From assembly GCA_030682255.1 (NCBI GenBank), contig JAUXOK010000009.1, positions 176,428 to 240,427 on the forward strand: a DNA stretch of 64,000 nucleotides, read 5' to 3'. The stretch is from Bacteroidota bacterium (GTDB lineage Bacteria; Bacteroidota; Bacteroidia; NS11-12g; UBA955). This document shows, one piece after another, positions 21,755 through 31,682 of the stretch (its first letter is position 1; every line of letters starts with the position of its first letter). The notes under the pieces are model-generated. The model worked only from the letters and a program-made list of their open reading frames with translations. It was not told the origin of the DNA and searched no databases. Both the position numbers and the translations under genes were made by a program.

Positions 21755-22202
21755 GAAGGTCTTTAATAAATTCTTTTGTTTTAGTAATATTTTTATAAAT
21801 TACATCAATATTTTTGATATGTGATGGACTGAATTTGAATACGTTTTCAATTTTATTTGAACTTTGTAAGGATTCTATGGCTTTTGAAAAATAATCATAA
21901 ATATCCCCTCCTACGCAAATCAAATAAAAATCAAACATTGGCTTTGTTTGCAAAAAATAAGCATTGGTTCCTCGGTTATCTATTAAATGCCAATTCAATT
22001 CAACATCTTCAAACTGATAAAAAAAATGCGTAAAATATCCAATCTCGTCATGTTGATTGTTTTTTTCCCAATTAATACTCATTTCAAAATCCATAAAAAA
22101 GACTTGATTGATATGCCAAGCAAGACTATAAGATGGCATAGCAGATTTTAATGCTGCGATATGAATATCAAAAGGAAAATTATTTAAATCTTTTTGTTTC
22201 AA
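21747..22202 (-). CDS. IPExxxVDY family protein
   Basis: 151 aa, mostly helix and strand without signal peptide. It has the features of the small family found next to pyruvate kinase throughout Bacteroidota (HINQVFFMDFEMSINWEK, FDFYLICVGGD and a C-terminal VIYKNI segment; the eponymous motif is not strictly kept). Function is unknown. The conserved neighbourhood suggests a link to glycolytic regulation. The start is a TTG at 22202, as no early ATG exists, and a TAACTTTG -7 element lies 22 nt upstream at 22225-22232. Confidence 0.75.
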   Translation of the reverse strand: MKQKDLNNFPFDIHIAALKSAMPSYSLAWHINQVFFMDFEMSINWEKNNQHDEIGYFTHFFYQFEDVELNWHLIDNRGTNAYFLQTKPMFDFYLICVGGDIYDYFSKAIESLQSSNKIENVFKFSPSHIKNIDVIYKNITKTKEFIKDLHV

Positions 22203-22270
22203 ACTTTACATCAATATACTTGAGCAAAGTTAAGCAAAAATTTTAAAATAAGGTTAATAGAAACTTAAAA

Positions 22271-23344
22271 TTACATCATCAATTTTTTAACGGAATTAAA
22301 CACTTTTTCAACAGATAAGTCATTCATGCAAGTAATTCCTAATTTGCAAGAGCCTCTATAAAAACATTGGCATTGCTTATCTGGCATTACAATTTCTCCC
22401 TTCCCAAACAAATCGAATTCATGTGGGTTGAATATATTATTCATTAAAACTATCTTTTTTTGCAACCCTAATGTTAAGTGCATCCCCATGGTTACTTGCG
22501 TAACTATTAAATCGCATTGATTAATCAAGTTTATAAATTGAGGCAATGAAAAATACCCCAAATATTTTGCACCACTTAATTTTTGTATCTCTAAATTCCT
22601 TGAATGTTCTTGTTCTCCACCCAACAAAATCACTTCAAAACCTACTGTTATCAGCTTTCTGGCTAATTCAGAAAAATATTCAATAGGCCATAAACGAGTT
22701 GTCCAACGATCGCCACAGCCGGTATTTAATCCAACTATTTTTTTACTTCGATTGATATCATTCCAAACAAACCCTTTATCATTGTGGTTATCTAATAAGT
22801 AAGGCTCTCCTTTATATTCCAAACCACATAATGCATATATTTCTTGACAATAATTGAATGTATTAGCTTGACTGACATCATCAAACAATCCTGTATGAAA
22901 CTTATGAAAAGCCAAATCATTAACTGGCTGTGATACATTGTCTTTCAAAATATAACCATATTTTTCTGGCGCTTTTACTTGCAATAACAATGCAGAAGCT
23001 TCTTTTTCTTTGTCTAAATTAATGGCAATATCAAATTCAGCATTTTGAAGATAGAGAGCTGAGGCGTAATCGAATTTTAAAATCTCATCAATTGCATTTT
23101 TGGGTAAAATAGTAGGAGTCATTGTCAACCAAGTAATTTTACAATTGGGATACATTTTTTTATAAGTAGAAACCAAAGGCGTAGTTCTTATAACATCCCC
23201 TATTGCTCCAAGCTTAATTATCAGAATCCTTTTAGAAATTAGAGTAAAAGAAGGACAATCAGAACAGTGGTATCCATTTTCTTTATGTGGATTACAAGGA
23301 ACATCTCCTTTAAAATGCAAACAATTCGGTTTAAAAATTTCCAT
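22271..23344 (-). CDS. Glycosyltransferase family 9 (heptosyltransferase-like)
   Basis: 357 aa from the ATG at 23344. Near the N terminus is a Cys-rich patch (CLHFKGDVPCNPHKENGYHC, then DCPS) common in Bacteroidota members. The GT9 fold starts at RILIIKLGAIGDVIRTTPL. The C-terminal nucleotide-sugar-binding half includes VGLNTGCGDRW and a late FINLINQCDLIVTQVT segment. GT9 enzymes add heptose or related sugars to the LPS core. The frame stays open 40 codons further, to a TTG at 23464, but the added part is a Lys-rich tail with no family match. It is divergent from the T9SS cargo gene. Confidence 0.85.
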   Translation of the reverse strand: MEIFKPNCLHFKGDVPCNPHKENGYHCSDCPSFTLISKRILIIKLGAIGDVIRTTPLVSTYKKMYPNCKITWLTMTPTILPKNAIDEILKFDYASALYLQNAEFDIAINLDKEKEASALLLQVKAPEKYGYILKDNVSQPVNDLAFHKFHTGLFDDVSQANTFNYCQEIYALCGLEYKGEPYLLDNHNDKGFVWNDINRSKKIVGLNTGCGDRWTTRLWPIEYFSELARKLITVGFEVILLGGEQEHSRNLEIQKLSGAKYLGYFSLPQFINLINQCDLIVTQVTMGMHLTLGLQKKIVLMNNIFNPHEFDLFGKGEIVMPDKQCQCFYRGSCKLGITCMNDLSVEKVFNSVKKLMM

Positions 23345-23479
23345 AAACAATGTGCTGCAAAATAACGTTATTTGTTTTAGTTTATAAAAAAAACTTGTTT
23401 TTATCCTTTTTAAGCAAACTTTTATCCATTTTTTGCGTCTAATACTTAGGTGAAATTTGGACAAAATACTTATTATACC

Positions 23480-23487
23480 TATTTTTG
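23480..23487 (+). promoter_or_regulatory. Promoter of the 1209-aa T9SS protein (-33 TTTG, -7 TATTTTTG)
   Basis: TATTTTTG at 23480-23487 with TTTG at 23456-23459 (20-nt gap) fits the Bacteroidota -33/-7 layout. It lies 24 nt before the TTG start at 23512. Confidence 0.6.
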
Positions 23488-23511
23488 TAATTCAGATACT
23501 TACAATTCGAC

Positions 23512-26500
23512 TTGAAGCGTAATATTAAACATATCATCCTTTTTGTTTGTCTTTTTATTTTTATTGGACAAATCAAAGCAACCCATTTAGTTGGAGGTTT
23601 TATCAGTTATCAATATCAAAGCTTAACTTCAACAGGTGCCAGATATTTAGTAACAATAACATCTTATCGGGATTGCAAAGAAGGTTCAATTCAATTTGCT
23701 GATAATATTGATGTTTGTTTATACAGAAGAGATAACAGCAGATTGCTTCGTTCTCAAAATTTCAGAATCAAAAGTAAATCAAAAGTAAATCCGATTGGCA
23801 GAACCGATTGTCCTGAAGCTACTAATGTTTGTTTGGAGAGGGCCATTTACCAAGAATTAGTAGATATACCAACTAGCTCATTTGGTTATATAATTCAATG
23901 GGAAGTTTGCTGCAGAAATACTCAAGTAAACTTAAGAGATGACCCAGCTTCGGGACAACCTTTCATAGGTCAAACTTATCAAACTATTATTCCACCTACA
24001 AATGTCAAAAACAGCTCCCCTTTTTTTAGCGAAGTTCCTGTTCCTTTTATCTGCATTAACGACACAACTGAAGTAAATAATTATGCAGTAGACCCTGATG
24101 GCGATTCATTGGTTTACAAACTAGCGACACCATGGTATGGAGCTAGTTTAGCTAACAATTTCCCTGGATGTTCACAAATATACTCACCTCCGGTTCCAAT
24201 TAGCAATACCGATTACAAACTTGGTTTTAATGGACAAATCCCTTTTGGAGCAAATGGCATAGCTCAAATTAATTCAAGAAATGGAATTTCAACTTATCTT
24301 GGCAGAAATGTCGGAAATTATGCAGTTGCTATAGATTTAGAAGAATATCGAAATGGCATTTTGTTAAGTTCTACCCGATTAGATTTGCAGATTTTGGTAA
24401 TTAACTGTACTCCAAATAATAAACCCACTGTCAGTACTTCGATAAATAACCTAACAATTTTAGCTGGTGATCGACTTTGTTTCAATGTAGTATCAAATGA
24501 TAGAGACAACCACAACATAACCCTAAGCGGTTTAGGAGATATCCTCACTGGCGCCAATGGATTTACTGGGAATAGAGCAACTTTTAGCAATAGAACAGCC
24601 AAAGGCAATGTATCTTCAGAATTTTGTTGGCAAACATCTTGCGACCAAGGCAGAACTGAATCTTATTTATTTACAGCACAAGCGGTTGATGATGGCTGCC
24701 CATCCAAATTTACAATCCGAAACTTTAATATTATTGTTAGACCTTTTATACCTACATTAAGCATATCTGGCCCTTCCCCTGTTTGCGAAGGCTCCAAAGG
24801 CAATCTATATAGGATCAATGCAACTACAGGTATTTCTTCCGACACCAACGGCATTACTTTTGAAACAACAGTGACTAACGGTACACTCAGAGTCCAAAAT
24901 GGCAGAAACTTAACCATAGACTGGGATTATGGCAAAACACAAGGAACTATTGAAGTGACACCTATTTCTAAATTTGGATGTAAAGGCACACCTTTCACTA
25001 GACAAATTGCACTTTTACCTTCTCCTCCAAAACCTGTTATTTTAGCAATTGATACCGTTTGCGAAAACACCAACAAAATATATTCAACCCCATTAACAGC
25101 TGGTTTCACATACAATTGGTGGGTTAGCAATGGCAGTGTTTTGGGTGGAACAAGTTCAAATTCAATTAACATTACTTGGGGACAACCTGGCTTGGCAAGT
25201 GCAAAACTTATTCAAATCAATTCATCTAATTGTCCAAGCGATACTTCAACATTAAATGTATGGGTTTCTAAGCCAAATACACCGGCAATAATCGGCAGAA
25301 AAACAGTTTGCCCAAACACCACACTATCTAATTATTCTGTTGGACAAACCAACTACAACAGCACTTTTCAATGGTGGGTAACAGGTGGTACCATTGCAAA
25401 TGGACAAGGCACAAGTAATATCCAAATTAATTGGGGAGAAGAAGGTCCCGCCCTTGTTAGAGTATTAGAAACCAATCGTTTTGGTTGTTTAGGCGATACA
25501 GTAAATTTTGTAGTTTTAAAAAGTTATGATTTAATTGCCGATAGCATACAAGGCGATACCAATGTTTGTGAATTTACACGAAATGTAACATACAGCGTAC
25601 CTAACACCAATATGTCAACTTACAATTGGTCAATCATTGGTGGCACTATTGTTTCTGGCGCTGGCACGCATCAAATTGAAGTGGATTGGGGAGTTGCATC
25701 AGAAGGACAAATTTCCATGTATGAAGTAAGTACCGATCCTATTAACAATAAACAATGTATCAGCGATGTATTTGTTCTTAAAGTTCATATCAGACCCTAT
25801 CCTATAGCAAACCAAATCATAGGTCCTGACGAGTTTTGCCAAAAAACAGGAGATTACCTTTATATCTTAAATGGATTTTCTAATTCAAAATACTTTTGGA
25901 CTATTAACGGATCATCAAATAACATCATTGGTCAAGGCAATGATTCTATGACCATGAAATCTGATATTTTTGGTACATTTAATTTAAGAGTCATAGAAAC
26001 CTCATTTTATGGTTGTATTGGCGAACCAGTTGACAAAACAATTATCATAAGACCCAAACCAACTACTACACCAATCATTGGCGATACCATTATTTGCTAT
26101 CCAAATAAAGACAATCACACCTATCAAACAACTGGATTTTTAAATTCAACTTTTGAATGGCTAATTGATGGTGGAAATACTGTTAACCCTTCAAACACAA
26201 ACATCATAACCATCAATTGGAATGGACAACAAAACAACATTTTATCAGTGATTGAAACTTCTGAATTTGGTTGCCCTGGCGATACTGTTACAATCAATGT
26301 GTTCTATGATCAACCATCACTTTATTTAAAATATATCACGGTAAATCCACCTCCAAAACAGGATAACGGCATTGATTTATTCTTTCAGCTTAACAATGCA
26401 CCTCGTTATAATCAAAACATAATTATTCAAAGAAGGAATGCAAATTCTTTTGAGCAATTTACAGAAATAGATAGAATAGACAAAAACGCAAACATATACA

Positions 26501-27141
26501 ACCACAATAATATCAATACGGATAATAATGCATTTGAATATCGCATTCAAGGTACAGATTTATGTGGCAATCCTTTTTATTCAAATACACACACCAATAT
26601 TTTATTAAGCGGCTTAAAAACAGATGCTTATGATGTGGAAATGAATTTTACAAATTATTTTGGGTGGAATGGTCGCCCTATTACTTATGATATGTATAGA
26701 TTATTGGCAGACCGAACACCTTTTGAACCATATGAAATCAGTTTAACTAGCAATACAACCAAATATAGCAATGGATTAGAACATTTCACCCAATGTTACC
26801 GTATCAAAGGCACACAAAATGGCACTGACACAAGCACTTGGAGTAATGAAATCTGTTTTGATTTCGAACCATTGTTATTTATCCCCAACGCATTTTCTGT
26901 TAATAATGACGAGCTCAACGATCAGTTTTTCATGAAAGGTGGCGCACTAAAAACCATAGATTTTAAAATCTTTAACCGTTGGGGCGAAAAGCTTTTTGAA
27001 GGAAAATCACTTGAAGACAAATGGGACGGGACCTACAAAGGAAAACCCCAAGCACAAGGCGTTTACATTTACCATTGTGTTTATACAGATTTTAGAGGTA
27101 AAACATATTCGACAAAAGGCACAATTACCCTTTTAAGATAA
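23512..27141 (+). CDS. Large T9SS-exported PKD-like repeat protein (1209 aa)
   Basis: A signal peptide ends at GQIKA, followed by a domain starting THLVGGFISYQYQS with YRDC that opens many Bacteroidota surface proteins. Then come several modules of about 85 residues with the pattern Cys-x-(20-25)-Y/F-x-W-x-(V/I)-x-G-G and IxI-x-W-G (for example FQWWVTGGTI and IQINWGEEG). These match PKD-like (PKD_6) domains. The protein ends in a T9SS type-B sorting domain (FIPNAFSVNNDELNDQF...FNRWGEKLFEG...WDGTYKG). It is secreted by the T9SS and attached at the cell surface, perhaps as an adhesin. The start is TTG with no alternative ATG. Confidence 0.88.
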   Translation: MKRNIKHIILFVCLFIFIGQIKATHLVGGFISYQYQSLTSTGARYLVTITSYRDCKEGSIQFADNIDVCLYRRDNSRLLRSQNFRIKSKSKVNPIGRTDCPEATNVCLERAIYQELVDIPTSSFGYIIQWEVCCRNTQVNLRDDPASGQPFIGQTYQTIIPPTNVKNSSPFFSEVPVPFICINDTTEVNNYAVDPDGDSLVYKLATPWYGASLANNFPGCSQIYSPPVPISNTDYKLGFNGQIPFGANGIAQINSRNGISTYLGRNVGNYAVAIDLEEYRNGILLSSTRLDLQILVINCTPNNKPTVSTSINNLTILAGDRLCFNVVSNDRDNHNITLSGLGDILTGANGFTGNRATFSNRTAKGNVSSEFCWQTSCDQGRTESYLFTAQAVDDGCPSKFTIRNFNIIVRPFIPTLSISGPSPVCEGSKGNLYRINATTGISSDTNGITFETTVTNGTLRVQNGRNLTIDWDYGKTQGTIEVTPISKFGCKGTPFTRQIALLPSPPKPVILAIDTVCENTNKIYSTPLTAGFTYNWWVSNGSVLGGTSSNSINITWGQPGLASAKLIQINSSNCPSDTSTLNVWVSKPNTPAIIGRKTVCPNTTLSNYSVGQTNYNSTFQWWVTGGTIANGQGTSNIQINWGEEGPALVRVLETNRFGCLGDTVNFVVLKSYDLIADSIQGDTNVCEFTRNVTYSVPNTNMSTYNWSIIGGTIVSGAGTHQIEVDWGVASEGQISMYEVSTDPINNKQCISDVFVLKVHIRPYPIANQIIGPDEFCQKTGDYLYILNGFSNSKYFWTINGSSNNIIGQGNDSMTMKSDIFGTFNLRVIETSFYGCIGEPVDKTIIIRPKPTTTPIIGDTIICYPNKDNHTYQTTGFLNSTFEWLIDGGNTVNPSNTNIITINWNGQQNNILSVIETSEFGCPGDTVTINVFYDQPSLYLKYITVNPPPKQDNGIDLFFQLNNAPRYNQNIIIQRRNANSFEQFTEIDRIDKNANIYNHNNINTDNNAFEYRIQGTDLCGNPFYSNTHTNILLSGLKTDAYDVEMNFTNYFGWNGRPITYDMYRLLADRTPFEPYEISLTSNTTKYSNGLEHFTQCYRIKGTQNGTDTSTWSNEICFDFEPLLFIPNAFSVNNDELNDQFFMKGGALKTIDFKIFNRWGEKLFEGKSLEDKWDGTYKGKPQAQGVYIYHCVYTDFRGKTYSTKGTITLLR

Positions 27142-28395
27142 TTCTCCTCTCAACACATTGAGGATATAACCATAATCCCAAGTTGTGCTATACCAACAAT
27201 CGTCATATCCGTATATAAATAGGATGTTGTAAGTTACAAAAACCAAAAACATCAAAGCAAAAACTATTTTTGTCTTTGAATTTAAAAATACGTTTCGTTG
27301 AATAAAAGCCGCTAATCCAAAAGCTAAAAAAGGATAATAATCCACAAAAGCTCTGCCTCCGTATGCGCAACCAAATTGCCACGACCACCAAGAAGCGTTT
27401 ACATAAATCAACAATAAAAACAAAGCAAGCACACCTAACGTAAAAATTTTATTAATTGGCTTATAAAACAAACCAATAAACGCCAAAATAAAAATAGGTG
27501 CATAAGTTAAAAAACCATTCAAAGGCGCAAATAAAACTTCTAAAATTTTTGGAGAATTCCAATTGGTAAAGCCCTCTCCTTTGTATGAATACGTTATCCA
27601 ATTGCCACTTACATAATGCCAATAAAACATTTGTGGAACAAATACTAAGAAGCCTAAAGCTAAAGATAAAAGAATTTTAGGTGCGCCAATCTTTTTTACA
27701 TCAGCCCAAGAAACAAGATTGAAATAAAACACTAGCAACATGGCCACCAACAACAAATTTGTTGGACGAATTAAAACCAATAAAGCCATTAATGGAATTA
27801 CTATTAACAACTTCTTTTCCCGATATTTATTGATGATAAAAAGCAACAAAGCTCCTAAGAAAAATGAATACACATGAGACAAACCAGGATGTTCGATTCC
27901 ATAAAAATACAGATTGGTGCATAATACCAATCCCAAAACAGCAAACAAAGAAGCTCGTTTATCAAAAAAAGAATTCAAAACAAAATACAACAAAAACAAA
28001 CCCAACAACATGTAAAACACGCCTGAAAACAACATGGCATTGACATAAGGTTTAGAAAAACCATCCGCCTTCTGCTTAGTTAATTTTGCATAGGCATGGG
28101 TTGACAAAAAAAAAGGTAATTGCAAATACGAAATCCCAGAAGTATATTTTGTAAAAACAACTTTTTCATCCTCCAAAAGATAAAAACCACTTCCAGTCAA
28201 GGTATCAATTCCGGGAGGTAACGCATCGTAATTCCATTGGTAGATTACCGAAACAGGCAGATACATATAATAACCAGCAGCATCAGCCCACATGGTAGAT
28301 TTATAAGTAAACACCTTATACTTTGAATTCATATTCAAAGACAGAAACATCCCCAAGGCATACAACAACAAAAAGGTTAAAATGATTTTTTTCAA
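27133..28395 (-). CDS. Multi-pass membrane protein, glycosyltransferase-like (about 420 aa)
   Basis: About ten to eleven membrane segments alternate with short loops. A large first periplasmic loop carries SGISYLQLPFFLSTHA and WADAAGYYMYLP, and a late loop has QFGCAYGGRAFVDYYPF. The arrangement is that of GT-C/ArnT-like integral membrane sugar transferases of Bacteroidota, but a catalytic Asp pair cannot be fixed by eye. I place the start at the TTG at 28395 (giving KKIILTFLLLYALG as first membrane segment), because a -7 element TATTTTTG sits at 28426-28433. The frame opens to 28515 but only by another TTG. It overlaps the convergent T9SS gene by 9 nt. Confidence 0.65.
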   Translation of the reverse strand: MKKIILTFLLLYALGMFLSLNMNSKYKVFTYKSTMWADAAGYYMYLPVSVIYQWNYDALPPGIDTLTGSGFYLLEDEKVVFTKYTSGISYLQLPFFLSTHAYAKLTKQKADGFSKPYVNAMLFSGVFYMLLGLFLLYFVLNSFFDKRASLFAVLGLVLCTNLYFYGIEHPGLSHVYSFFLGALLLFIINKYREKKLLIVIPLMALLVLIRPTNLLLVAMLLVFYFNLVSWADVKKIGAPKILLSLALGFLVFVPQMFYWHYVSGNWITYSYKGEGFTNWNSPKILEVLFAPLNGFLTYAPIFILAFIGLFYKPINKIFTLGVLALFLLLIYVNASWWSWQFGCAYGGRAFVDYYPFLAFGLAAFIQRNVFLNSKTKIVFALMFLVFVTYNILFIYGYDDCWYSTTWDYGYILNVLRGELS

Positions 28396-28425
28396 GAGAG
28401 TAAAATTAGCTTTTAATTTAAAAGT

Positions 28426-28433
28426 CAAAAATA
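28426..28433 (-). promoter_or_regulatory. -7 element TATTTTTG of the membrane-protein gene
   Basis: It matches TAnnTTTG on the minus strand, 30 nt upstream of the proposed TTG start at 28395 and inside the longer open frame. This argues against the longer start. Confidence 0.45.
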
Positions 28434-28531
28434 GAAAAAAACAATTAAAAATCTTTAAAACCAAAAAATCTAATTTTGAATCTATGATAAACTCAATCTC
28501 ATACAAATGACCCAAATTATATCACTCAAAA

Positions 28532-28565
28532 AAACAGCAGAAATTGCTTTCTGCTGTTTTTTAAT
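28532..28565 (-). terminator. Terminator after the lipoprotein gene
   Basis: A perfect 12-bp stem (AAACAGCAGAAA with TTTCTGCTGTTT, 4-nt loop) is extended by A and T runs, downstream of the lipoprotein at 28588-29244. Confidence 0.9.
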
Positions 28566-28587
28566 TTAACTAAAAAAAGACAATTAG

Positions 28588-29244
28588 TTAGCGTTTAGCT
28601 TCGGCATTTTCATCAACCTTGCTCATAGGTCTGATTATTGAATAAATAGAAGCAAATTTCACTTTTAAAACAGCAATTTGTCTATTATCGCTTCCGGCAA
28701 GATCTTTTTCTATCGCATTTTTTCTTGTATTTAAAGCTTCGTACAACACTTTAATCTCATCCCAATTTTCTCTTGAATAAGCATCTTTGTTTGCATCAAC
28801 TGTATTTACAAAAGTTTCGAATACATTTAAAGCATTAGTCGCATTAACAAAAGCAAATTGCAAATCTTCAGTGATAACATTTTCTCCAAACAAACGATTT
28901 CTTAATTGATATTTACTATCAATTTCATTTGCTTGATTAGATTCAGCGATTTTAGTTTCATAAGTCGTTTTAAGAGCAGCATATTTCGCTTTACTCTCTT
29001 CTAATTTAGCTTTTTCATCTTCATTCATATTAGCAATTTCTTGTTCTAACAAAGCAATACGTTGATTGTACTCGTTGTTAATACTTTCCCAATTTTCAAC
29101 AGTGTAGGTATGATCAACTTGGTTGATTGAATCCACATAGCTCACAAAATTTTGTGTTTCTGTTTTTTTTGTTTGATTGGTACATGCCGTTACGCTAAGA
29201 AATAAAGCAACCGAAAAAGCCATGTAGTTTATTTTTTTTATCAT
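28588..29244 (-). CDS. Coiled-coil lipoprotein (DUF6565-like, 218 aa)
   Basis: The N terminus is a lipoprotein signal peptide with lipobox SVTAC (Cys about residue 21). The rest is helical and acidic, with a coiled coil at about 60-105 (EYNQRIALLEQEIANMNEDE). The motif YTVENWESIN is echoed by YSRENWDEIKVLYE further on, so the protein may be an internal duplication of a helical unit. This fits the DUF6565 family as I recall it, whose function is unknown. It is a monocistronic unit with a strong terminator. Confidence 0.6.
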   Translation of the reverse strand: MIKKINYMAFSVALFLSVTACTNQTKKTETQNFVSYVDSINQVDHTYTVENWESINNEYNQRIALLEQEIANMNEDEKAKLEESKAKYAALKTTYETKIAESNQANEIDSKYQLRNRLFGENVITEDLQFAFVNATNALNVFETFVNTVDANKDAYSRENWDEIKVLYEALNTRKNAIEKDLAGSDNRQIAVLKVKFASIYSIIRPMSKVDENAEAKR

Positions 29245-29406
29245 TTGTATAAATATTATGGGTGCAAAAATGATTCTTTAAAGAACTAAAAACATTACAT
29301 AAAAACATCTTTTTATTACATAATTAATAATACAATCTTTCAATATCAGAATTCAAATAAAAACAATTCATGTGAATTTTATGACAATATTAAGTATACT
29401 CGCATT

Positions 29407-30018
29407 ATGAAATTCTTTTTATCAGTTTTGTTGCTCATCTGTATACTTTTTTCATGCAAAAAAGAACCAGTAAAACAAACTGACAACCCCAATATCGAAG
29501 TTGGTGCTTTTCAATTTATGCCTATGTTCTTTGGCAGCAAATGGACTTATAAAATATATGACATGAAGCCCACAAAAACATTAAAAGGAATGGAATACTA
29601 TAAATACGATTCCGTTCCTGATGTCATATATATTTTTAACACTATATACCAACAAACTGGTTATGCATCATGGTATAAAAGCAAAACGGATATTAACACA
29701 TTTTACTCAGGCAACAATCGAGTGCTATTTAACACCAATTTTATAGATTCAACCAAGGGCAAACAATTTGTTTTAGGAAAAGACAACAATAGTGCTCAAT
29801 ATATTTATGGTGGTTTAGACACTTTAGAAACAAAGTTTGGCAAAATACCATGCATTGTAACTAGTGGAGAATCCTTCAAATCATCCAAATATATATGGAA
29901 AAGGCATTTTGGCAAAGGCTATGGAGTTATGAAATACGAAAGCTTTACCATTCAAAATCGAGACACATTCTATCATACAGTTGATGAACTAGACTCCTAT
30001 TTTATCAATAGGCCCTAA
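29407..30018 (+). CDS. Hypothetical lipoprotein (203 aa)
   Basis: Its signal peptide ends in the lipobox ILFSC (Cys at about residue 17), followed by a Lys-rich tether. The body has a strand pattern with aromatic residues (FGSKWTYKIYDMKPT, KFGKIPCIVTSGE, TFYHTVDELDSYF), reminiscent of the beta-rich lipoproteins of Bacteroidota that begin with a WTY motif. No enzyme motif is seen. It stands alone before the ferredoxin gene on the same strand, 85 nt away. Function is unknown. Confidence 0.6.
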   Translation: MKFFLSVLLLICILFSCKKEPVKQTDNPNIEVGAFQFMPMFFGSKWTYKIYDMKPTKTLKGMEYYKYDSVPDVIYIFNTIYQQTGYASWYKSKTDINTFYSGNNRVLFNTNFIDSTKGKQFVLGKDNNSAQYIYGGLDTLETKFGKIPCIVTSGESFKSSKYIWKRHFGKGYGVMKYESFTIQNRDTFYHTVDELDSYFINRP

Positions 30019-30103
30019 AACATTGATTTGGCAAATATTATCAAAATGAACAACTCTTTATTTGACAAAGCAAAATATTATAGCGAATTTCGCAGTTAAT
30101 ATT

Positions 30104-30451
30104 ATGGCAATTATAATTACTGATGAATGCATCAATTGTGGAGCTTGCGAGCCTGAGTGTCCAAACAATGCAATATACGAAAGTGGTGTTGAATGGCGTA
30201 TCAAAGATGGCACAAGTGTTAATGGCACTTATACCCTTTCTGATGGCTCTGTTGTGGAAGTTGATGAAAAATTCCCCCCTATTAGTCAAGAGGTGTATTA
30301 CATTGTGCCCGACAAATGCACTGAATGTATGGGTTTTCATGAGGAGCCTCAATGTGCGGCTGTTTGCCCTGTAGATTGTTGTGTGCCTGACCCTGAGCGT
30401 GTGGAAAGCGAAAATATTTTATTGGAGCGAAAATCCAGATTACACATCTAA
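30104..30451 (+). CDS. 4Fe-4S dicluster ferredoxin
   Basis: 115 aa. The first cluster motif is [12 protein letters not shown], followed by an insertion of about 45 residues. The second cluster motif is [18 protein letters not shown], with a longer spacing between the second and third Cys, as in YfhL/Fdx-type bacterial ferredoxins. A trailing DCC may add ligands. It is a cytoplasmic low-potential electron carrier. The ATG at 30104 begins at MAIIITDE, the usual start of the family; the frame open to 30062 adds unrelated residues. The C40 peptidase begins 6 nt after its stop. Confidence 0.93.
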   Translation: MAIIITDECINCGACEPECPNNAIYESGVEWRIKDGTSVNGTYTLSDGSVVEVDEKFPPISQEVYYIVPDKCTECMGFHEEPQCAAVCPVDCCVPDPERVESENILLERKSRLHI

Positions 30452-30457
30452 AAAAAG

Positions 30458-31195
30458 ATGGCTATTCAAGGCACTTGTTTGCAGACCTTTATTCCGCTAA
30501 GGAGCGAGCCAAGATCGGCTGCCGAAATGATGTCTTGTCTTATCTTTGGCGAATCATTTCAAGTATTGGAAACCACACCCGAATGGCTGTTTATTCAAAT
30601 GGATTTTGATGGTTACCGAGGGTGGATAAGTGCCTCTAGTTTTGATGAATATCAAGCAATGACTCAGGTTTGTGACATTGTTTTTGCGGAGGCATTTTCT
30701 GAACAAAAAAGACTCTTTATTCCCTGTGGGGGACAAATGCCTGCCAATGGTATTATTAAAATTGAAGACAACCGATACACCATGAAAACGAATTTGAAAC
30801 CCAGCCATCATTTACCCATTGGCATTCGATTGAATAAATTGGCTAAATCTTTCATCAACACACCTTATTTATGGGGTGGACGCTCATTTATGGGCATAGA
30901 TTGCTCGGGGTTTGTTCAAGTGGTTTATAAAGCCATGGACATCATTTTACCTAGAGATACGTCTCAACAAATTGAAGCAGGTGTAACCATCGATTTTAAC
31001 AAATTGGATGTTGGCGATTTGGTGTTTTTTAAAAAACCAGAGCAACTGAAGGTTTCGCATGTTGGCATGATGTTAGACAAACACACCGTCATACATGCCA
31101 GTGGTAAAGTAAAAACCAATGCTTTAGAATCTAAAGGCATTTACAAAGACAGATTGCTCGAATACGATATAATCACCTGTAAAAGAATGATTTAA
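30458..31195 (+). CDS. C40-family (NlpC/P60) cell-wall peptidase with SH3 domain
   Basis: 245 aa. An SH3-like domain spans about residues 15-65 (LRSEPRSAAEM, WLFIQMDFDGYRGWI), then a linker and the NlpC/P60 domain. The nucleophile Cys is in GIDCSGFVQVV (about residue 149) and the His in VSHVGMMLD, with a third polar residue near VIHASG. It cleaves gamma-D-Glu to meso-diaminopimelate bonds in peptidoglycan peptides. No signal peptide is obvious, so it may act on recycled muropeptides. It is followed after 4 nt by the Cys-cluster protein, in the same transcription unit as the ferredoxin. Confidence 0.9.
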   Translation: MAIQGTCLQTFIPLRSEPRSAAEMMSCLIFGESFQVLETTPEWLFIQMDFDGYRGWISASSFDEYQAMTQVCDIVFAEAFSEQKRLFIPCGGQMPANGIIKIEDNRYTMKTNLKPSHHLPIGIRLNKLAKSFINTPYLWGGRSFMGIDCSGFVQVVYKAMDIILPRDTSQQIEAGVTIDFNKLDVGDLVFFKKPEQLKVSHVGMMLDKHTVIHASGKVKTNALESKGIYKDRLLEYDIITCKRMI

Positions 31196-31199
31196 AAAA

Positions 31200-31682
31200 A
31201 TGGATTGGAGTAAAGACCCCAACTGGAAACAACAAAGTAAAAACTCCAAGAAGGTTTTTAAAAAATACCTCAATCAAGCCAATCCATCTAAAATCATTAA
31301 ATTGTTACCCGAATTGCACGAAGAGGCTTTTAAAACAATTGATTGTTTGGATTGCGCCAATTGTTGCAAAAATCATAGTCCAACTTTTAAAAGTACGGAC
31401 ATTAAAAGAATCAGTAAACACTTGGGACTTAAAGAAACGCAATTGATTGAAAATTACTTAAAACTGGATGAAGACAATGATTGGGTGTTGAAATCATCGC
31501 CTTGTACATTTTTAAACCCAGACAATACATGCCAAATTTATGATGTTAGGCCAAGTGATTGCGCCAGATATCCATTTACAGACGAAGATGTTTTCATCAA
31601 ACGTCCACATTTAACATTAAGTAATTCTGTGGTTTGTCCAGCAGTTTATAAAATTTTAAAAAAATTAGTTGGGGAGGTTTAG
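31200..31682 (+). CDS. YkgJ-family cysteine cluster protein
   Basis: 160 aa. The family's zinc/iron-binding cysteines are visible in CLDCANCCKN and further on in the block CTFLNPDNTCQIYDVRPSDC, then ARYPF. The family's function is not known; the cysteines probably bind a metal. It is the third gene of the ferredoxin / NlpC-P60 / YkgJ unit and ends overlapping the stop of the convergent RNase gene by 4 nt. Confidence 0.9.
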   Translation: MDWSKDPNWKQQSKNSKKVFKKYLNQANPSKIIKLLPELHEEAFKTIDCLDCANCCKNHSPTFKSTDIKRISKHLGLKETQLIENYLKLDEDNDWVLKSSPCTFLNPDNTCQIYDVRPSDCARYPFTDEDVFIKRPHLTLSNSVVCPAVYKILKKLVGEV